Positions 47,471 through 55,752 of a DNA stretch of 64,000 bases are shown piece after piece. The notes under the pieces were generated by a model. That model was given only the letters and a program-made list of their open reading frames with translations. It made no database searches and was not told where the DNA came from. Origin of the DNA: Corynebacterium crudilactis (GTDB taxonomy: Bacteria > Actinomycetota > Actinomycetes > Mycobacteriales > Mycobacteriaceae); contig NZ_CP015623.1 of NCBI RefSeq assembly GCF_001643015.1, positions 62,001 through 126,000 on the forward strand, written 5' to 3'. Both the position numbers and the translations under genes were made by a program. Each line of letters opens with the position of its first letter. Position 1 is the stretch's first letter.

Positions 47471-48349
47471 TTATGGCCTAGGCTTGCTATAGATTTCGAA
47501 GTCAGCTTTTGAGTCAAAGCCAGACCGTGCCAGTCCAATTGAAAACACGTAGGCGAGAGCTTCCGCTGCACTGCGTTCCGTGTCGGTTCTTTGTTCGTCG
47601 TCGGTGGTGACCACGGCAAAACCACCTGCATCTGCAGTATTATCCAGGGTCTCCATGTCTGAATCGTCTTGATAAGATTTCAGTGGAATATGTATGGACA
47701 GTGCCGATGTTTCCGCAGGATTGCTCAGCTCCATGACGACAGTGGGACTCTTCAAAATGATTTGGGAGTTTTCTGTCATGTCGTTTGTGTTTGCATACTG
47801 CATCGCATCATCAACAAGATCAGAAACGCCAGCCAAAGGCGAAATGTCCCCATTAGTTTCCATGGTTCGCTGCGCAAAGAATGCGTCGCTCGAAATCCTC
47901 TTGTCTTGCAGATTTAGCTCACCAGGTAGCGCTTCCACGAGGATTGTGGCGTTGTTGAGGTCTCCACCGTTTGTTCCAGAGATCCCCAAGCCGGTCACTG
48001 TTATCTCGCAGGTTTTGTGCCCACGTGGGGAAGTGGGGCCTTCCTGAAAAGCAATGTCGAACCCTTCATAATCACCATCATGAGTTTCAGTGAAGTAGTT
48101 GACGGTATCCTCCGCAAACACCTCATAACCAGGTGAACATCCCTGCTCCGCCATGAGAGGAATTTCCTTTGAACTTTGCCAGCTTGGCGGATTAACCAAT
48201 GATGCACGCTTTGGTGCAGCTTCGCTGGTGGTGGTTTCTGTGGGTGCTGTTTCCTCGGTGGAGTTGGTGCCGCAGGCGGCTAGGGAAATGCCGGTTGCGA
48301 GTGCGATGGTGGCAGCGAGGGTGCGCCGTGGGATGGAGGGTGTGTGCAA
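47471..48349 (-). CDS. Secreted lipoprotein, unknown function
   Basis: The TTG at 48349 is favoured because AAAGG lies 9 bases upstream; a TTG 18 bases earlier overlaps that site. The 292-residue product begins with a basic signal peptide and lipobox SLAAC (Cys ~26), a Thr/Glu-rich linker, then a domain with conserved-looking Cys (GCSPGYEVF; KTCEITVTGLG). A C-terminal stretch resembles lipoprotein sensors (ERSAAEALAYVFSIGLARSG). Possible surface or entry exclusion factor, from location only. Confidence 0.7.
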   Translation of the reverse strand: MHTPSIPRRTLAATIALATGISLAACGTNSTEETAPTETTTSEAAPKRASLVNPPSWQSSKEIPLMAEQGCSPGYEVFAEDTVNYFTETHDGDYEGFDIAFQEGPTSPRGHKTCEITVTGLGISGTNGGDLNNATILVEALPGELNLQDKRISSDAFFAQRTMETNGDISPLAGVSDLVDDAMQYANTNDMTENSQIILKSPTVVMELSNPAETSALSIHIPLKSYQDDSDMETLDNTADAGGFAVVTTDDEQRTDTERSAAEALAYVFSIGLARSGFDSKADFEIYSKPRP

Positions 48350-48380
48350 AGTGGGCGGGCCTTTCAACTGCCGAGGGTGG

Positions 48381-48433
48381 GTGTATTACGTGTTATGTAA
48401 TACACCTTACTTTGTGGGTGTTCATTCCTGCCC
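48381..48433 (-). promoter_or_regulatory. Promoter with overlapping dyad operator
   Basis: Minus strand: GGGCAG (48428-48433), 18 bases, TAAGGT (48404-48409). A perfect dyad GTGTATTAC/GTAATACAC (48381-48405) covers the start region and resembles the arms of the leading-side palindromes. Confidence 0.65.
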
Positions 48434-48667
48434 GAAAGGGACGCGATGGGGAACGGTGGGGTTGTGTCTATGTCGGTGGTTTGTGTGTGGTGGAGATTCT
48501 TGTCGATGCGTTTTTTCGTGGTTGATTGGTGTGTTTGATGTGATTTGTGTGCGTTAAAAATGCTTGTTGCATAGCGGTAAAATTAAAGGTTGTAGAGGTT
48601 AACTAAAGGCTCTATATAGGGTGTTTCGTAGAAACGCGCTTTAACCTGCTGAAAGGCCGAAAGTCGT

Positions 48668-48793
48668 GAGACCGTTTATTCGTGGAAATGAGACCGTTTA
48701 TTCGTACCCGTGAGACCGTTTATTCGTGGAAATGAGACCGTTTATTCGTACCCGTGAGACCGTTTATTCGTGGAAATGAGACCGTTTATTCGT
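48668..48793. repeat. Six 22-bp iterons, likely replication origin
   Basis: GAGACCGTTTATTCGT starts at 48668, 48690, 48712, 48734, 48756 and 48778, exactly 22 bases apart (two helical turns). Spacers alternate strictly between GGAAAT and ACCCGT, so the true repeat is a 44-bp pair present three times. The array lies just downstream of the initiator gene, the expected place for Rep-binding iterons. 48434-48667 contains AT-rich DNA and nothing else recognised. Confidence 0.88.
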
Positions 48794-48815
48794 ACCGGTT
48801 TTGGACACGAAAAAG

Positions 48816-48837
48816 CTCCCCGCCGTTTGGCAGGGAG
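48816..48837 (-). terminator. Terminator after the initiator gene
   Basis: CTCCC-GCC/GGC-GGGAG stem with two bulged bases, then CTTTTT on the minus strand, 19 bases past the stop at 48856. Confidence 0.8.
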
Positions 48838-48855
48838 TAAAAAGAGGGGGAGTGT

Positions 48856-49824
48856 TTAGAAGGGTGCTTCATCATCGGTGGGCTTATTTAGGAGTCTGTT
48901 CCCAATTTTCCTTGGAACAGATGGCTCCCCAGGATCAAGTCGCAAGCCGTATTTGGTCACGCTGATGGTGGCCTCGGGCCATGCTTCCAGAATGCGATCC
49001 AATGCCCTAGCAATTTTCTTTTTAAAATCCAGCTTCCCGCGCACAGTGTCTGGGTAGTTTGCCCCAAGCTGACCCCGCAGCTGATCCCACGTGACGATCG
49101 TTGGATGCTTGAGATAGTTAATCCGATATGACGCCCAAGCGTAGAGATCGAAACACAGCGGACTGCGTTTTACATGCGCGACAATCCGGTTACTCAGGGG
49201 CACTGCAGCGTCCACCAGATCAGTGTAGAAACGCCTCGAAAGGGTAATCTCAAGTTCCGCGAACGGCTCGGTAGGCTCCTGTTTATCCCACCAGTAGTGG
49301 GCGTCATCTGCGAGAAGGGTGTTGCGGATTGTGCGGAAAGAGCGGGGCATGTCCTCGGCGTCTGTGGTGCCTGTCATCTCCACACTAATAACAGTCTGGG
49401 TGAGTGCAATAAGCTGCTTCCGGACGCCGGTGATACTTCCAGTTGGCCCACCGGAGGCATCTTTTACACCCACCTCACGGAGGAATTGGGCCAGTGAATC
49501 GCCCAGTGGGATGACACGGGCTTCATCGAGTGGAAGATTTCTGCGAATGATTGCTTCGCGGGTGATCCAGCACATGATGAGGCGCGGGTAGACCCCGTAG
49601 GGCAGGAAGTCGGGGGCGAACATTTTGGTGCAAACATCACCGTTGACCAAGCTGACACTGTTTCCGGATCTTGCGGAGTGTGGGAATGTTGCCTGGATCA
49701 GTGTGCGAGAAGTGTAGCTGTATTCGCGGAAAAATCCGGATTCAATTTCGGCTAGACGTGACTCAATTGCCAGAATGTGTTCTGGGGTTCCCGAATTATC
49801 GGGGTTTGGGATAGACTTATCCAT
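48856..49824 (-). CDS. repA: Plasmid replication initiator, RepA_C family
   Basis: ATG 49824 follows GAGGATTT. The 322-residue protein shows the pattern of plasmid RepA proteins of the RepA_C type: YTSRTLIQATFPHS near the start, YGVYPRLIMCWITREAIIRR at ~75-95, LGDSLAQFLREVG at ~106-118, and SPLCFDLYAWASYRINYL at ~220-238. This type initiates theta replication by binding iterons. Six iterons lie directly downstream, so origin and initiator form one cassette that probably sets copy number and host range. Confidence 0.85.
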   Translation of the reverse strand: MDKSIPNPDNSGTPEHILAIESRLAEIESGFFREYSYTSRTLIQATFPHSARSGNSVSLVNGDVCTKMFAPDFLPYGVYPRLIMCWITREAIIRRNLPLDEARVIPLGDSLAQFLREVGVKDASGGPTGSITGVRKQLIALTQTVISVEMTGTTDAEDMPRSFRTIRNTLLADDAHYWWDKQEPTEPFAELEITLSRRFYTDLVDAAVPLSNRIVAHVKRSPLCFDLYAWASYRINYLKHPTIVTWDQLRGQLGANYPDTVRGKLDFKKKIARALDRILEAWPEATISVTKYGLRLDPGEPSVPRKIGNRLLNKPTDDEAPF

Positions 49825-50094
49825 AAATCCTCACGTCCTATTAACGTTGGGGTCGCCGCCCGGACTGTTTGCCGCAGTGCCGGGCTTCATAATTTTTAGT
49901 TTCTATCTAGCGTACCAGTGGGGCCTGGTCGCATCGTGCATGTATATCTTTACTGTCTTCAAAAATCGGTGCTCGGACGTTGGTGGCGGTGAGGTTTTAC
50001 GTGTGGGTTTAAAAGTGGAGTTCGGGTGTAAAACCGCAGGTAAGACGGGGGTAGTAAGTCTAATAAAAACTGGTGGGCTAGTTAAACTCACCCA
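49825..50094. other. Divergent intergenic region
   Basis: The 270 bases between repA (minus) and the restriction-modification gene (plus) carry both promoters. On the plus side TAAACT ends 6 bases before the ATG at 50095, with no ribosome site, which suggests a leaderless transcript. The repA promoter is not clear. Confidence 0.5.
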
Positions 50095-52956
50095 ATGACC
50101 TCGTTTACGTCCCAGCGTTTAGATCGCTCCGAAATACGCCACAACCTTGATCAATTCAAACATCACTGGCGCTCCCGCCTCAATAGTTGGAAAGCTGCAG
50201 ACGAAGGAGCCATCGAAAAGAAGTACGCCCAATCATTCTGGGCTGACTTTTTAGACTGCTTCGGGATCAGCGCCGCCCGAATGGATCTGTTTGAACAAGA
50301 CGCCAAACGTGGATCCACGGGAAACACCGGCTACATCGACTTGTTTTGGCCTGGTGTGGTCATCGGTGAGGCGAAAAAACCAGGTGTTGATCTACAAATC
50401 GCCGTAGATCAGGCCAGGGATTACCTGCAGGGTGGCAGCGTATCCGATGTTGAACAGCCCCGATACATTCTTGCCAGCGATTTTGAGCACTTCCGGCTGC
50501 TTCGCCTAGGCGACCCGGAGCAACGCTTCGACGTGCTATTTCCACTGGCAGAGGTGACAGATCACCTCGACCAGTTGAGGTTTTTGGCTGGCCATGACGA
50601 TTCCATGACTCGAAGGGAGGAAGAAATTGCCTCCCTGAAAGCGTCGAAAATTATGGCTGCGCTGTTTACCGCGATGGCGGGTGATGTTGACGAAGAAGTG
50701 TCCGACGCCGCGCCCACCAATCCGGAGGACGAAGACGAGGACGTGCAACGCACCTCAATTTTCCTCACACGCTTGCTGTTTCTCCTATTTGGAGATGATG
50801 CAGGCCTCTGGGAAAGTGACACTTTTTATCGTTTTGTGCTGGAAAACACCACCAGTGAAAACCTGGGAAGCCAACTCGACGCACTCTTCGACGTACTCAA
50901 CACACCAGAACACCGACGTAGGCGAGTACCTGAATCCATGGCCTCATTCCCCTACGTCAACGGCGCACTGTTCGACCGTGCGGGGGAAATGCGAACCACC
51001 ACATTTTTCAGCCCAGACATGCGAAACGCCCTGCTAGATGCCTGCAGATTCCGGTGGACAGACATTTCCCCAGCAATTTTTGGAAGCCTTTTCCAACTGG
51101 TGAAATCCAAGGAGGCACGTCGCAACGACGGCGAACACTACACCTCTGAGAAAAACATCCTCAAAACCATCGAACCACTGTTTCTTGACGAACTACGTGA
51201 ACAAGCCACTAAACTAATCGCCAGGACAACAGGAACCACAAAGAAGCAGCTAGAAGACCTCCGCGCATTCCGCGATAGTCTAGCCACCAACCTTTACATT
51301 GACGGAGCTTGCGGTAGCGGAAACTTCCTTATCGTCGCCTACCGCGAACTCCGAAAAATCGAGACAGCAATCATTGTTGCTATCCGTGAACGTGAGGGAA
51401 GTGCCAGCATGGCCCTGGATATTACGTGGGAGCAAAAGCTCAGTATCGGCCAGTTTCACGGCATTGAAATCAACTGGTGGCCAGCAAAAATCGCTGAAAC
51501 AGCAATGTTTCTCGTAGACCACCAAGCCAACCGCGAACTCGCAGACCAGGTGGGTCTAGCCCCCGAACGTCTCCCCATCGCCATCACCGCGCACATCCAC
51601 CACGGCAACGCCCTACAGATGGACTGGCCAACACTATTTCCCAAAGTCAACGGACAGACCTACGTGTTTGGAAACCCACCGTTCCTCGGCCAGTACACCA
51701 AAACCTCTGAACAAACAGCGGATATGAAACGTGTATGGGGTGAAGACTACGACGGGTACTTGGATTATGTCACTGGGTGGCACGCCCAAGCTATGACTTT
51801 GCTTTCCCAGCGACAGGGCGAGTTTGCCTATGTTACGACGAATTCTATTGCTCAAGGCCAGCCAGTTCCTGCGTTGTTTGGCCCGCTGATCAGGGAGGGG
51901 TGGAGGATTAAGTTTGCTCACCGGACGTTTTCTTGGGATTCCGAAGCGCCAGGAAAAGCGGCTGTGCACTGTGTCATCGTTGGATTTACCCGTGATCGTG
52001 GTGTGAAACAACGCCTCTGGGATTACCCCAAGGTAAACGGAGACCCCGTGGAACTGCCTGTCGATAGGGGCATTAATTCTTATCTCATTGATGGGTTAAA
52101 TCTTCTGGTTTCTAAACGCTCCACAGTGCTGTCCCCCCAACTTGGCAAGGTCACTAAAGGATCTCAACCAACTGATGGTGGGCATTTAATTGTTGAACCA
52201 GCGGACTATGAAGAAGTTACTACTGACCCTGTGGCAGCAAAATATGTACGCCCCTTCCGTGGAGCACGAGAATTCCTTCACAACACAGATCGCTGGTGCC
52301 TATGGCTAGAAGACCTTGATCCAGCCGATTTGGGACGATCATCGTTACTGAAAAAGCGAGTCGAGGCTGTCCGTGAAATGAGGTTGCAAAGCAAAAAGAA
52401 AGCCACCCAGGAACAAGCTTCTACCCCGCACTTATTCTCAGAGCGACGCCAGCCCGAAGTTCCTTACTTGTGTATCCCTAGTGTGGTGAGTGAATCACGC
52501 AGATACTTCATTGCAGCACGGTATGAAGCAGACACCATCAGTTCAAACCTGGTGTTTAACACGCCAGATGAAGACGGTCTCCAGTTCGCGTTAATTTCCT
52601 CGTCGATGTTTATCACTTGGCAACGCACTGTCGGCGGTCGCATGAAGTCAGACCTTCGTTTTGCCAACACGCTCACCTGGAATACCTTCCCTGTTCCAGC
52701 ATTGGACGAGAAAGAAAAACAGCGAATCATCAATGCTGGCGCGAAAGTTCTTGCAGCGCGTGAACTGTATCCTGATCGCTCGTTGGCTGAGCATTACAAT
52801 CCTCTGGCTATGTCGCCGGATCTGATTAAAGCGCATGATGTGTTGGATCGTGAGGTGGATAAGGCGTTTGGGGCACCGCGTAAATTAACGACCGAACGCC
52901 AGCGCCAGGAGCTGTTGTTCGCCAATTATGTGCGGTTAACAGGTGGAACCGTCTAG
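50095..52956 (+). CDS. Type IIG/IIL-like restriction-modification protein (MmeI type)
   Basis: The 953-residue product joins a PD-(D/E)xK nuclease motif near the N-terminus (D82 in GYIDLFWPG, E92-A-K94 in VIGEAKKPG), a helical linker, an adenine methyltransferase core with motif I DGACGSGNFL (~403-412) and motif IV NPPF (~527-530), and a C-terminal target-recognition region (~600-900). This is the layout of MmeI-like single-chain enzymes that cut and methylate. It probably defends the host or stabilises the plasmid. No promoter leader: TAAACT lies 6 bases before the ATG. Confidence 0.85.
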   Translation: MTSFTSQRLDRSEIRHNLDQFKHHWRSRLNSWKAADEGAIEKKYAQSFWADFLDCFGISAARMDLFEQDAKRGSTGNTGYIDLFWPGVVIGEAKKPGVDLQIAVDQARDYLQGGSVSDVEQPRYILASDFEHFRLLRLGDPEQRFDVLFPLAEVTDHLDQLRFLAGHDDSMTRREEEIASLKASKIMAALFTAMAGDVDEEVSDAAPTNPEDEDEDVQRTSIFLTRLLFLLFGDDAGLWESDTFYRFVLENTTSENLGSQLDALFDVLNTPEHRRRRVPESMASFPYVNGALFDRAGEMRTTTFFSPDMRNALLDACRFRWTDISPAIFGSLFQLVKSKEARRNDGEHYTSEKNILKTIEPLFLDELREQATKLIARTTGTTKKQLEDLRAFRDSLATNLYIDGACGSGNFLIVAYRELRKIETAIIVAIREREGSASMALDITWEQKLSIGQFHGIEINWWPAKIAETAMFLVDHQANRELADQVGLAPERLPIAITAHIHHGNALQMDWPTLFPKVNGQTYVFGNPPFLGQYTKTSEQTADMKRVWGEDYDGYLDYVTGWHAQAMTLLSQRQGEFAYVTTNSIAQGQPVPALFGPLIREGWRIKFAHRTFSWDSEAPGKAAVHCVIVGFTRDRGVKQRLWDYPKVNGDPVELPVDRGINSYLIDGLNLLVSKRSTVLSPQLGKVTKGSQPTDGGHLIVEPADYEEVTTDPVAAKYVRPFRGAREFLHNTDRWCLWLEDLDPADLGRSSLLKKRVEAVREMRLQSKKKATQEQASTPHLFSERRQPEVPYLCIPSVVSESRRYFIAARYEADTISSNLVFNTPDEDGLQFALISSSMFITWQRTVGGRMKSDLRFANTLTWNTFPVPALDEKEKQRIINAGAKVLAARELYPDRSLAEHYNPLAMSPDLIKAHDVLDREVDKAFGAPRKLTTERQRQELLFANYVRLTGGTV

Positions 52957-52985
52957 GGGGCTTTATATGTGGGAGACTCGGGGTT

Positions 52986-53222
52986 ATGAAACCGATTGAA
53001 GATTTTCTCGTAGCTCACAAAGTTCGTCTTTTTGATCCTGCAAGCGCTGGTTTAAGCGGTGGTGAAGATGCTCAGGCGCACATCGTGGAGACCCTCGTGG
53101 CGTACTGGGATCGGTTAGATGGCAGCCAGCAACGTGGCATTGTTGATGCGTTGTCGGCGTCAACTAGGCAAACCGAAGATGCAGAAGCGTGGGCACGTAG
53201 TCGCATGGCCCCACCTGCTTAA
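52986..53222 (+). CDS. Small protein behind the restriction-modification gene
   Basis: ATG 52986 follows GGGAGAC. The 78-residue acidic product (AHIVETLVAYWDRLDGSQQR ... AEAWARSRM) is helical and unrecognised. It starts 29 bases after the restriction-modification gene and shares its terminator, so it is cotranscribed; a control or modulator role is possible. Confidence 0.65.
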   Translation: MKPIEDFLVAHKVRLFDPASAGLSGGEDAQAHIVETLVAYWDRLDGSQQRGIVDALSASTRQTEDAEAWARSRMAPPA

Positions 53223-53234
53223 AGCTGGTGTGAT

Positions 53235-53269
53235 GCCCTCCCCTTGTGCTTGTGCGCTCGGGGGAGGGC
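53235..53269 (+). terminator. Terminator after the restriction-modification unit
   Basis: Arms GCCCTCCCC/GGGGAGGGC followed by ATTTGTTTT on the plus strand. The next gene converges and ends at 53277. Confidence 0.85.
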
Positions 53270-53276
53270 ATTTGTT

Positions 53277-53654
53277 TTAGCTGTTGCTGCTTCGTAGCGC
53301 TTCTCGCACGCGCTCACGCCATGCTAGGGCTTGTGCGTTGGTGGTTGGGGATAGTTCGTTGAGGACTGCTTGGCTGGCGTCCACGTATTCGTGTGGGTCT
53401 GATTCTTCCACCAGTGTTTTGGTGTAGAGCTTTCCGTCTCGCACGAGGCCTAGAACGATGGAGGCGGTGACGCCGTATCGACCGCAGATAGCGTAGTAGC
53501 CGACCATGTTGTAGTCGAAGGGGGTTTCGGCGGGGATGTCCACGATGTTGTGGGCGTCGATCATGGTGTAGCCGTAGATGGCTTTGACGTGGTTGTGGAG
53601 GATGTCGTGGTTTCTGAGTAGTGGTGCCTTGGGGTTGATGATCAGGGTTCCCAT
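53277..53654 (-). CDS. Unknown 125-residue protein
   Basis: ATG 53654 follows GGAAGGAACC. A long open frame extending upstream to 54539 is rejected because it runs through the promoter (53692-53721), another gene and a terminator. The product has a strand (MGTLIINPKAPLL) and a helical middle with Tyr-rich GYYAICGRYGVTAS and ends basic (AWRERVREALRSS). No family recognised. Confidence 0.68.
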   Translation of the reverse strand: MGTLIINPKAPLLRNHDILHNHVKAIYGYTMIDAHNIVDIPAETPFDYNMVGYYAICGRYGVTASIVLGLVRDGKLYTKTLVEESDPHEYVDASQAVLNELSPTTNAQALAWRERVREALRSSNS

Positions 53655-53691
53655 GGGTGGTTCCTTCCAGTGGTTCGGATTGAGTGTTTGT

Positions 53692-53721
53692 AGTGTGTCA
53701 ATCCGTCGTGGGAGGGTGCCC
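53692..53721 (-). promoter_or_regulatory. Plasmid-type promoter
   Basis: Minus strand: GGGCAC, 18 bases, CACACT, about 40 bases upstream of the ATG at 53654. Confidence 0.6.
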
Positions 53722-53737
53722 GAGGGTGGGAGGTGGG

Positions 53738-53932
53738 TTAGGTGGGTGGCTGTAGGAGTGTTTGGCCTGGTGTTGCGTGGATGACTGCCCAGCAGGTGGT
53801 GCATGTCCAGGTTCTGTGGCCGATGGTTGTGGAGGAGTCCCAGCCGGGGAGGTAGGTTCCTGGCTGGTTCCAGGGGTGGTTGTTTGGACAGTGTGTGGGG
53901 TGTTGTTCTGTCCAAGTGTTGATTGTGCTCAT
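53738..53932 (-). CDS. Small zinc-ribbon protein
   Basis: ATG 53932 gives 64 residues. HCPNNHPWNQPGTYLPGW followed by TWTCTTCWAV makes a C-x-N-x-H / C-x2-C zinc ribbon common in actinobacterial phages and plasmids. No clear ribosome site, so the start is less certain. Function unknown. Confidence 0.62.
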   Translation of the reverse strand: MSTINTWTEQHPTHCPNNHPWNQPGTYLPGWDSSTTIGHRTWTCTTCWAVIHATPGQTLLQPPT

Positions 53933-53958
53933 GTTTTTCAAGGGTAGTGGGCATGAGA

Positions 53959-53991
53959 AAACCCCACACCCGAGCAGTAGGTGTGGGGTTT
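53959..53991 (-). terminator. Terminator after the tiny-peptide operon
   Basis: Perfect 12-bp arms AAACCCCACACC/GGTGTGGGGTTT with TTTTC on the minus strand, 11 bases past the stop of the second peptide. Confidence 0.85.
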
Positions 53992-54001
53992 GGGGTCTGT
54001 C

Positions 54002-54115
54002 TTAGGAAGACAGTGCGTGGAAGATCTTTTCTGTCAGTCCGCCGAGGAGTCCGAAAGTGGAGCCGATGATTGGGAGCTGTTCGTAGAAGCCGAAGAATAC
54101 GTCGATGAAGTGCAT
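54002..54115 (-). CDS. Tiny amphipathic peptide ending Ser-Ser (37 residues)
   Basis: ATG 54115 is preceded by AAGAAAGAC. The product, MHFIDVFFGFYEQLPIIGST then FGLLGGLTEKIFHALSS, is amphipathic and aromatic with no signal peptide. Size, composition and the tandem layout resemble the corynebacterial cell-wall channel peptides PorA and PorH, which are 45-57 residues and are O-mycoloylated on serine; C. glutamicum PorH also ends in Ser-Ser, as I recall. A mycolyltransferase gene is the next gene upstream. A membrane toxin is the alternative. Confidence 0.6.
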   Translation of the reverse strand: MHFIDVFFGFYEQLPIIGSTFGLLGGLTEKIFHALSS

Positions 54116-54130
54116 GTGTGCAGTCTTTCT

Positions 54131-54229
54131 TTAGGAGCTGATGATGGAGGAGATTGGGGCGAGGTCTGGGAGGGCTTCCGCGATGAATGGGAGGGAGCCG
54201 AAGAGCCAGATGGCGTAAGCGATGATCAT
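54131..54229 (-). CDS. Tiny amphipathic peptide ending Ser-Ser (32 residues)
   Basis: ATG 54229 follows AAAGGG with 6-base spacing. The product, MIIAYAIWLFGSLPFIAEAL then PDLAPISSIISS, is hydrophobic and ends in Ser-Ser like its neighbour, 15 bases downstream. The pair shares a promoter region with a perfect dyad (54255-54269) and a strong terminator. PorA/PorH-like subunits or other mycoloylated peptides are my best guess; homology cannot be judged at this length. Confidence 0.6.
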   Translation of the reverse strand: MIIAYAIWLFGSLPFIAEALPDLAPISSIISS

Positions 54230-54254
54230 TGTGATCCCTTTCTTGGTTGGGGTC

Positions 54255-54269
54255 TACAGGGTGCCTGTA
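54255..54269 (-). promoter_or_regulatory. Dyad upstream of the peptide operon
   Basis: TACAGG-GTG-CCTGTA, 26 bases upstream of the first peptide start. The remainder of the 54230-54650 gap contains AT-rich DNA near 54330-54420 and no gene. Confidence 0.5.
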
Positions 54270-54623
54270 CCGGTAACTTTTGGGGAGTTTGGCGGCTGGC
54301 GGTGATGTAGGTGTTGCCCAACGCGTTTGTGTTGACGGATATGCAGTTTCAGTGTGTTTTTCTGTTGCTGCATGTTTGCAAGCGATTTTCATGGTAACTA
54401 ATAAATTGCCTCTACCATAGCGTTTGCCCAAAAATGCCCCTATTGGGGGGTACCCACTATTGACTTTTGAAACAATTGGGAAACGCCAACTAGCAGGGCG
54501 GGTTTTTAACTGTTTTTCAACAACCAGCCAAAAACTCAATCCCTGCCTAAAACACTTTTTTCAAAGCGCGCACAACACTAACCCACGGGTGTTCACAAAC
54601 TGTCGATTAACGACAATGCCAGC

Positions 54624-54648
54624 ACCCACCCGGTACGAAAAGGTGGGT
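54624..54648. terminator. Hairpin at the end of the mycolyltransferase gene
   Basis: ACCCACC/GGTGGGT stem; the T run lies on the plus-strand side (TTTTTA), so it works best for plus-strand transcripts, though it sits 2 bases past the minus-strand stop at 54651. Confidence 0.55.
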
Positions 54649-54650
54649 TT

Positions 54651-55745
54651 TTATTGGTTGAATGCGCGTTCAAATGTTGGCCAGGAGTCGCGTAGGTCTT
54701 GTTGCCACCAGGCCCATGAGTGGGTTCCGACAGGCCGGAGGTTCCAGTCCACGGGGATTTGTAGGGTGTCCATGTGGGTTTTGAGGTTGTGGGTGCAGGC
54801 GTTGGTGGCTGCTTCAATGGCGGCTCCGCCGAGGTGGATGTCGGCCATTTCTGTGGCGAGTTGTTCGGGGGTCATGTTGCGAAAACGTTGGTTGGTGGGC
54901 ATGTCGAGGTCGCCTGGGATGCCGGTGCCGTTAGAGATGTAGAGTTCTGTGCCTTTGAGGTTTTCGGCGTTGATGTAGGCGTCGTTTTCGCGGTTGCGTT
55001 CGCTGCCTCGTGATCCCCAGATCAGGGTGGTGTCTATGTTGAGTCCGCCGTTGAGGAGTGTGAGGTTGGCTGCCATGTTTCCTGCGGGGTCTGAGGTTTG
55101 GGCGCATCCGGAGTAGGAGGCTGCAGCGTCGTAGAATCCTGGGTGGCGTGAGGGGAAGAGTAGGGAGGCTGTGGCGGACATGGACATGCCTGCAATGGCG
55201 CGTTGGCCGTTGGTGTTGAGGTAGTTTTCGATGGGTTGGGGGAGTTCTTTGGTGAGAAAGGTTTCCCAGAGTTGTTTTCCGCCGAGTTCGGAGGGTTCTT
55301 CTATCCAGTCCACGTAGTAGGAGTATTTGCCTTCCATGGGGATGACGACGTTGATGTTTTTGTCGCGGTAGAAGTCGATTACGTCGGTTTGCATGACCCA
55401 GTTGCCTTCGTTTTCGCCTCCGTCTCCGCCGTTGAGGAGGTAGATGATGGGGCGTGGGCCTGTGGTGTTGTCTGCGTGGATGACGACGAGGGGGATGGAT
55501 CGTGCCATGGAGGGGGAGTATGCCCAGATTTCTTCGACGTTTTTGCCGGCTATCTGGGCTGTTTGAATGGTGTCGCGCCAGACTGGTGGTTGGGTGTCGG
55601 TGTTGTGGGGGTTTGCTTCGAGGGTTGCTACAGGTGTGGTGCCGCGAATGTCGTCTGGGGTGAGTTCGGCGGTGTTAGCAGTTGGGGTGAGGGTGGTGAG
55701 TGCGAGGGTGGTGGCTAGGACTGCAGGCAGGAGGCGTGTTTTCAT
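54651..55745 (-). CDS. Secreted mycolyltransferase (Cmt/antigen 85-like esterase family)
   Basis: ATG 55745 is only 7 bases from the -10 TAACGT, so the mRNA is leaderless; an upstream in-frame extension is rejected. The 364-residue protein has a signal peptide (cleavage near TANTA-E) and an alpha/beta-hydrolase fold: strand PRPIIYLLNGGDG (~98-110), nucleophile elbow GMSMS with Ser188, an acidic residue in the ~249-255 loop, and His342 in GTHSWAWW. Cmt enzymes move mycolic acids onto trehalose, arabinogalactan or, for MytC, proteins. A plasmid-borne copy could modify the two tiny peptides encoded downstream. Confidence 0.88.
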   Translation of the reverse strand: MKTRLLPAVLATTLALTTLTPTANTAELTPDDIRGTTPVATLEANPHNTDTQPPVWRDTIQTAQIAGKNVEEIWAYSPSMARSIPLVVIHADNTTGPRPIIYLLNGGDGGENEGNWVMQTDVIDFYRDKNINVVIPMEGKYSYYVDWIEEPSELGGKQLWETFLTKELPQPIENYLNTNGQRAIAGMSMSATASLLFPSRHPGFYDAAASYSGCAQTSDPAGNMAANLTLLNGGLNIDTTLIWGSRGSERNRENDAYINAENLKGTELYISNGTGIPGDLDMPTNQRFRNMTPEQLATEMADIHLGGAAIEAATNACTHNLKTHMDTLQIPVDWNLRPVGTHSWAWWQQDLRDSWPTFERAFNQ

Positions 55746-55752
55746 GAAAAAC

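Noticed and set aside
48668..48793. CRISPR array
   Set aside because: Spacers are only 6 bases and alternate between two sequences; regular 22-bp spacing next to repA indicates iterons.
53655..54539. Upstream extension of the 125-residue gene to a 420-codon frame
   Set aside because: It crosses a promoter, a zinc-ribbon gene, a terminator and the two-peptide operon; ATG 53654 has a good ribosome site.
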